A stretch of 64,000 bases of DNA from Peromyscus leucopus (taxonomy: Eukaryota; Chordata; Mammalia; Rodentia; Cricetidae). Each line of letters begins with the position of its first letter. The first letter of the stretch is position 1. Below are positions 58,607 through 64,000 of the stretch, one piece after another. The stretch spans positions 47,922,953-47,986,952 of the forward strand of contig NC_051068.1 of the NCBI RefSeq assembly GCF_004664715.2, written 5' to 3'. The position numbers and the translations under genes were made by a program. The notes beneath the pieces were generated by a model. The model was not told the DNA's origin and ran no database searches. It saw only the letters and a program-made list of their open reading frames with translations.

Positions 58607-60435
58607 ATGTAGGTAGTGTTTAGTAGCTAGTAAGACATAAGTAGGCTTTGAGGTCATTGAGGTTGGGTCCCCTCCTTTACAATAAGTTTCAGCCTTTACC
58701 TCTTGTTCCTTGTTAACACACCAGTGTGAAGGAAGGGAAAATGTTGAAATTATCCATGAGAACTTAAAATATTGCATGAAAGGAGGGAGAAAGTATTGCA
58801 ATTACCCTACTTTAAGATTTATGATATATGAACATAGAGTGACAGACTAGACCACAGCAGGGGGTGGGGTGGAGTGGGGGGAAATGGAGGGCAAGAGCTT
58901 TACAGAGGCCAGTGAAGGGAAGCCTTCCCCACCACAGGGAAAGCACGGCTATTTTTGCTAGATTTATTTAATTTCTTTCTTTTTAAAATTGTTTTCAATC
59001 TCCTCTGTTACATGTTCCTTCTTCTTCTTTTCAGAAGGAGGAGAGCTATACCTCTGGTCCTGGGTGGAGACACAACTTTCTGGAAGTGCCAGAAAGATCA
59101 TAAATTAGTGTCTAGTAGGAGGCTTTAACACGGTAAAGAACAGGTATGTGCATGTTCCATCTTGTAGAGTTACTCCAAATGGACCTTTTAATTTCCTGTG
59201 ACTTGAACAAACAGTACACAACCCACTTAAAAATCTGGACCAGCATGGTGGCTTCCTGGCCATTGTCTGCTTTCACCTGTGATCCTGTTTTCCTCCATGA
59301 TGGATCTCTGGTTGTTATCCTCTTCCACCCTTGAGGTTGCCTCATGTTTTGTAATAAACCCTGTCTTCTTCCCTACATTGTGTGTCTCATCTGAATTCAT
59401 TCACAAGGTCTAGGGAGCAAAAGGGAGTCGAGAGGTACCTTCTAATTGCAGCAGGGAGAGAACAATATACACACCATGTGGGGTGTGGAAGAACGGATAG
59501 AGGGGTAGTGACCAAGACACTTCTGCAAGTTTGCAAAGCATTTGCTGAGTTTGTTCTGAAAGAAACATTTCTCATCCTCTTTATGATCCTTGAAGCAGCT
59601 GAGGTCATTTTTACATACATTTCTTTCCCTTTGAATGTAGAAACGTCGGTGGAATTTTTGGAGATATTAATTTTAAGTGTCTCACATCTCCAAATAGCAA
59701 GAACAGCCTGTGAATTGGATTGCTACCCCGGAGATGACCATTTCTCCCTGTCCTACATCAACAGGACGCAGGGAAACCCATCACCACAGCTGTTTTGCAC
59801 ATGAAAACTCATAGAGATAAAGGAAGGTGGGGTCAAGCTGGGCTTCTGTGCTCCCTCTTCTCGAGGTTGCTGTGTTACTCCTTCAGGACAGACTGGAAAA
59901 GTATCTGCTGACATTTAGAAAAATGTGTGATGCTTTGTTCTAAATCACATACGCGCGGTTCTTTTTCCTCTGTCCCCGAAAGTGAGAAAACAGACAATTT
60001 CCAGGTTAAAATGAGATTTTATAGACTCAGATAATTAACAGCTCAGTGTTTAGATCATAATTTCTTGTTTCTTTTCTTTCTGAGAAAATACTCATCAACC
60101 TTGAAGCTGGAATGGGTTAGGAAAGGTGAGACTGAATCCCCCAGCCTAAGAGTTAGCGGCCACCAACTGAAATGTATGCACGGACGCTTCCATGTCTGTG
60201 ATGGCCTTTGGTGATATGAATTTATAGGTCTTTCACACCTTTCTCCATTTTCTTTTCCCAACTTCCTTCGGCTCAAGATGTTTTAAAGCAGCTATTATCC
60301 TTGAGCTCAGAGCAGTAATAGAGCACCCATGGCAGCCGAGGTGGAAGAGGCTGTGAGGTGAGACACAGTTTTGGATTACAACGGTTCATTTTAGAGATTC
60401 AGAACTATGCTGTTCTAACCTAAAAATTAATTTTC
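58607..60435. other. Unique sequence with a candidate non-coding exon
   Basis: No transposable element recognised with confidence. Positions 59035-59143 are bounded by strong-looking splice sites (see findings). 'gtaataaaccctgtcttctt' near 59351 could be a polyadenylation or LTR R-region remnant. Confidence 0.4.
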
Positions 60436-60617
60436 AAACGTTTATTTATGGTGTGTATGTGTGTGTGTGTGTATACATGCCATAATGCCTATATGGAGAC
60501 TGGAGATGTCTGTTTTATTCTTCTAACATATGTGTTCCTGTGTGCTCTGGAGATCAAACTCAGTACGTGAGGCTTGATGACAGTACTCTTACTGGTTGAA
60601 CTATCTCCCAGCCTTCT
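60436..60617 (-). mobile_element. B3 SINE (antisense)
   Basis: 'gtgctctggagatcaaactc', 'cgtgaggcttgatgacagta' and 'ggttgaactatctcccagcc' are the reversed B box, spacer and A box of B3. Confidence 0.72.
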
Positions 60618-60726
60618 TGTTCTGATTTTTCCAGGTACTCCCCCCCTCCTCTGTTTTACCTAAAATTACAATATTCATTAGGCATTCAAAAAAGAACAAG
60701 GTTTTATTGGTTGTCTATTTTGTGCA

Positions 60727-60728
<2 letters not shown>

Positions 60729-60769
<41 letters not shown>
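60729..60769. repeat. (TA)n microsatellite
   Basis: About 41 bp of pure AT alternation. Confidence 0.97.
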
Positions 60770-60770
<1 letters not shown>

Positions 60771-60813
60771 CAGGGTAAGAAACACAGTCTAGCTTCTTTT
60801 GTGTGTTTTTGGC

Positions 60814-60858
60814 AGTGCTGGGTATTGAACTTAGGCCTTAAGCATGATAGGCACACAT
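60814..60858 (-). mobile_element. ID-type SINE (antisense), truncated
   Basis: 'cagtgctgggtattgaactt' and 'aggccttaagcatgatagg' mirror the ID B-box half. The A-box half is cut off where repeat A begins. Confidence 0.65.
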
Positions 60859-60859
60859 G

Positions 60860-61275
60860 GGCTAGGGTTGCTATTGCTGTGATGAAACACCATGAACAAA
60901 GCAACTTGGAGAGGAAAGGGTTTATTTGGCTCACACTTCCATATCATAGTCCATCACTGAAGGAAGTCAGACAGGAACTCAAACAGGGCTGGAACCTGGA
61001 GGCAAGAGCTGGTGCAGTGGCCATGGAAGGGTGCTGCTTTCTGGCATGGTCCCTATAGCTTGCTCAGCCTGCTTTCTTATAGAACCCAGGACCACCAGCC
61101 CATGGATGGCACCACCCACAATAGGCTGGGCCCTTCCCCTTCAATCACTATTTAAGAGAATGGCCTGCAGGCTTGTCTGCAGCTTGGATTTATGGAGGCA
61201 TTTTCTCAATTGAGGTTCCCTCCTTTCACATAACACATTAGCTTGTGTCAAGTTGACATAAAACTATGCAGCACA
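60860..61275 (-). mobile_element. LTR-like rodent repeat 'A', copy 3
   Basis: The best-preserved copy. Landmarks are 'tgctattgctgtgatgaaac', 'ggaaagggtttatttggctc', 'gaacccaggaccaccagccc', 'atggaggcattttctcaatt' and 'tgtcaagttgacataaaact', ending 'gcagcaca'. The reversed 'ccaaataaaccc' gives a polyadenylation signal on the minus strand, so the element's own sense is minus. Confidence 0.78.
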
Positions 61276-61313
61276 CACTCTATCATTAAGCAACACTCCA
61301 GCCTGGCTCGCTT

Positions 61314-61314
<1 letters not shown>

Positions 61315-61371
<57 letters not shown>
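61315..61371. repeat. (CT)n microsatellite
   Basis: About 57 bp of CT, shortly after repeat A. Confidence 0.96.
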
Positions 61372-61373
<2 letters not shown>

Positions 61374-61656
61374 AGTTCAGACAGATGGTTGCTTTCCACA
61401 GAAACATCTGGGGTTTCTTGCCAAAAAATGCAGTGAGTTGCTCCTTGCACATAACAAGCACTTGGAGTGTGCCTGATCAGAGGTGAATTGTAAAGTTAAT
61501 ATAAACTACATGCTGACTTTTAAATAATTAGTGTGGAAAAAAATGTCAGATAGTTATTGATTATTTTTATATTTATTACCTGAGGAAATACTATTTTGCA
61601 TATGCTTAGTTAAATAATTAAATACTAGTAAAGTTAATTTTACCCATCACTTCATT

Positions 61657-61680
61657 TATTGATTGATTGATTGATTGATT
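61657..61680. repeat. (TTGA)n short array
   Basis: Five to six perfect TTGA/GATT units. Confidence 0.92.
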
Positions 61681-61796
61681 ATAATGTAGTTGCTTGAAAA
61701 CTGAAGGTTCTATTGGGTAGTTGCATTTGTGGTTCACATTATATTTCTAAGGTTTTTTTGTTTTTTTTTTTGAAAAAAAAACCACACCATGTTTTT

Positions 61797-61890
61797 GGCT
61801 GGGAGGTCTAACTAACTCCTTGGTAGATCACTCAACAAGCAGGCATAAGAACCCGAGTTTGACCCCAGCACCACAAACAAACAACAGTAA
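61797..61890 (+). mobile_element. tRNA-derived SINE fragment (ID/B4-like)
   Basis: 'ggtagatcactcaacaagca' and 'agaacccgagtttgacccca' give A- and B-box-like segments followed by 'gcaccacaaacaaacaac'. Diverged. Confidence 0.55.
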
Positions 61891-63039
61891 CGAAACAGCA
61901 ATGACCCGTATTCTAATGTTCCATTCTCAAAGATTCTAATTCAGGGTTGGGGTTGGCAGTTTGTTAAATGGCATTTAACAAGCACAAGATGTGATCCAGA
62001 GACCACACTTTAAAAAAAAAAAATGAAAAATGAAGGCGCAATAAGCAAAGTGATTGAATGAAGTACAAGAAGGTCTACAAGAGAAAGTCCAAGGCCACAT
62101 CAAGCTCTACTGAGATGGCAGCTGGCGTGCAGGAGGGGAGCCAAAGAAGGGTTTCCCCAGTCTGCAGTGCTGAGTAGGAGCAGGTGAAGAGGGCATGGCT
62201 CTTCTAGGTAGAAGAACCAACAAGAATGAGAAGTTTAAACATGACAGCTTGTTGTATTGTTGATCCGCAATTCATTATATGGTGGAGAGAGAGAATGCAG
62301 GTTGGGAGAAATGAGAGATGATTTTAGAAAAATAGGAGCCAGGCAATGAAGTACAAATCAATTATGTTAAGAGATATGAATTTTATCTTAAGACAATGGA
62401 ACATTATTGAAGATATTTTAAGATGTTTAGTGTCATTGTAAAGTGGATTATATGAGTGTTTTATAATTGAAGATACATCAGTTTTAAAGTCATAATGAAA
62501 ATAATGTGTAGGTATATCTTCTGGAAGTTTGTTTTTTATTGATACTACAAATCTTATGATTTTCTTTTTTCTCTGTGATGATTATTTCGAAATGTAAACC
62601 CAGTTTGTGACCACAGTTAGGCTCATGTGTAATAGATTGGGTCATATTTCCTAGAGGGATTGCCATTTTATCACTTACAGTCTCTTCACTTATACTCACC
62701 ATTTATTTGTTGTACTCTGTAAAAATTTCAATAATCTCGCTTTTTTGTGTTCTGAGTAAGGTGAGGTATAGATAAATATGGAAGATCTGCTTTGGGAAAA
62801 ATGATGGTGAACAATGTGAAGGTGTGATTTTTAATGTCTTTTAGCTGTGAAAATTCTCAATAATAATAAAATGGTTTGGAGACACTAGATATTGCCTTAC
62901 TTAGTCTATGACACCTATCGTTAATACAAGAGTTCCTGTTTTGTGTAGAATTGTGGAACCTAACCTAGCAGACTAGGTCTTGTCCAGACTCTCAAAGAGA
63001 TTTCATATGTGTTCTCCTGTTTTCTTTTTTCCTTCCTTA
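61891..63039. other. Unique AT-rich sequence
   Basis: Nothing recognised except a short A run at about 62011. Confidence 0.4.
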
Positions 63040-63184
63040 TCTTAAGGTTTTGGGAATTGGTCTCACTACATAGCTCAGGATGGCCACAAGCCTGCCATGT
63101 AGCCCAGGCTGATCTTCAACCTGTGATCTTGTTGCCACAGCCTATTGAGTGGGGAGATTACAGGTACAGCCACTACATGGAACT
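63040..63184 (-). mobile_element. Old B1 SINE (antisense)
   Basis: 'ggtctcactacatagctcag', 'catgtagcccaggctgatct' and 'gtggggagattacaggtaca' follow the reversed B1. The 116-codon frame across it is an artefact. Confidence 0.75.
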
Positions 63185-63859
63185 CATTACTTTTCCTTTA
63201 GTACTTCATGAAAAGACTCCACTTACATCTTCTGTAATAAGTCCCTCAAAAACTCTTTTATTACCCAATACTCACACTGATGCAGCTTGCAGCCACAATG
63301 TCACTAGCCTCCCAGATCAATCTTCTTTTATTGATCTTGCATCAGTCTTCCAAGACTGATTGATAAAGCTACACATTGGTTTCCATTATCTTTGTAGCCA
63401 TATGGAGGATTTATTTCTTATGTACTACTAAGACTTGGCATTTATTTGATGACCTCTTTTTATTGTATCTACAATAACCCACCTCAGTGATATTTAGAGT
63501 TTTCTGGGAAACTATTTTGCAGATTTCTTCTTAGGCTAGGAAAGAGTATACATCAAAGACCAGATTACAAGATGTGTCCTCAACTTTTCATTGTCGCCGA
63601 GCATTGTTACAAAGGAGTAGACATTGCTTCTGTGCTTTTAATGCTTATTTTATTAGAAAAGTGTGACTGTCCATTACAAAGGAATGCATGTGAGTTAAAA
63701 GTTAAGAAAGTATTCCTGGTTTCCAGGACACCACACACTTCTTGTTTACTTCCATTTTCTACCTATTTCTCTAAAGATCTTCCTGGTTAGCTCCCCCCAC
63801 TTCTTTTTTTGTCAGCCACAAAATGTAACAGTTTTAAGGTGTCAGCCTTTTTCTTTCTT
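63185..63859. other. Unique sequence
   Basis: Nothing recognised. Confidence 0.4.
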
Positions 63860-64000
63860 TGTCTACACTATCTTCTCAGATTTGATCTGTTCTCCTGGAT
63901 CCCAAAACGTCCAGATGCTGATGATTCTCAAATGAGTATCTCTAGCCCTAAACTTTTAGGCTCACAAATTATAGATCCATTTAGATTTTTTTCTCTTGGG
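63860..64000 (+). mobile_element. Ancient L2 LINE fragment, runs off the window
   Basis: 'ccagatgctgatgattctca' followed by 'gagtatctctagccctaaac' parallels the L2 ORF2/3' phrase 'gatgactcccaaatttatatctccagccct'-type wording. It is highly diverged and continues past the right edge. Confidence 0.5.

Overview
This window looks like rodent nuclear genomic DNA, most likely from the family Cricetidae (hamsters, voles, deer mice). The best clue is a pair of nearly intact B1 SINEs (18094-18275 and 23945-24125). Both carry the segment 'ggaaaggcgcaaagctacac' where mouse B1 reads 'ggacagccagggctacac'; from memory that variant is cricetid. B2, B3, B4 and ID SINEs, rodent L1 3' ends, rodent LTRs and long dinucleotide arrays all agree with this. 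There are no bacterial, plasmid or phage features.

I find no protein-coding gene, rRNA, functional tRNA or CRISPR array. No open reading frame exceeds 170 codons, none resembles a protein I recognise, and many are translations of microsatellites or repeats. The window reads as intergenic or deep-intronic sequence: AT-rich unique DNA interrupted by transposable elements. Repeat calls come from consensus sequences held in memory. Superfamily calls are firmer than subfamily names, and many ends are approximate unless a target-site duplication (TSD) is quoted.

Layout. 1-2590: an L1 3' UTR split by an ERV LTR that is itself split by a composite LTR-like element, followed by a second older L1 end. 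2591-6480: a duplicated block with a fold-back copy, AT and GT microsatellites, a B2-type SINE and antisense L1 ends. 6481-11351: mostly unique, with a long CTTT array. 11352-12640: antisense L1 3' UTR. 12641-23820: mostly unique, with an L2 end and one B1. 23822-31385: ID, B1, MLT1, B3, L1, a composite LTR-like element and a MIR. 31499-36570: the densest part, with a twin-primed L1 and an LTR nested in an older LTR-like element, another composite element nested in an antisense L1, and a B4 interrupted by an L1 plus an inverted duplication. 36571-44954: mostly unique, with an ancient hAT remnant, a G-rich tract and old SINEs. 44955-53034: MIR, a composite element with perfect TSD, B4 and old B1. 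53035-64000: a URR1 hAT copy with perfect TSD, LTRs, B1, B2, B3, ID, microsatellites and an L2 fragment at the right edge.

No genes work together here. The interest lies in the genome's history: nested insertions whose TSDs give relative ages, an inverted L1 of twin-priming type, and two local rearrangements suggesting replication template switching. A few unique stretches could be regulatory or carry non-coding exons. I found no convincing new biological system.
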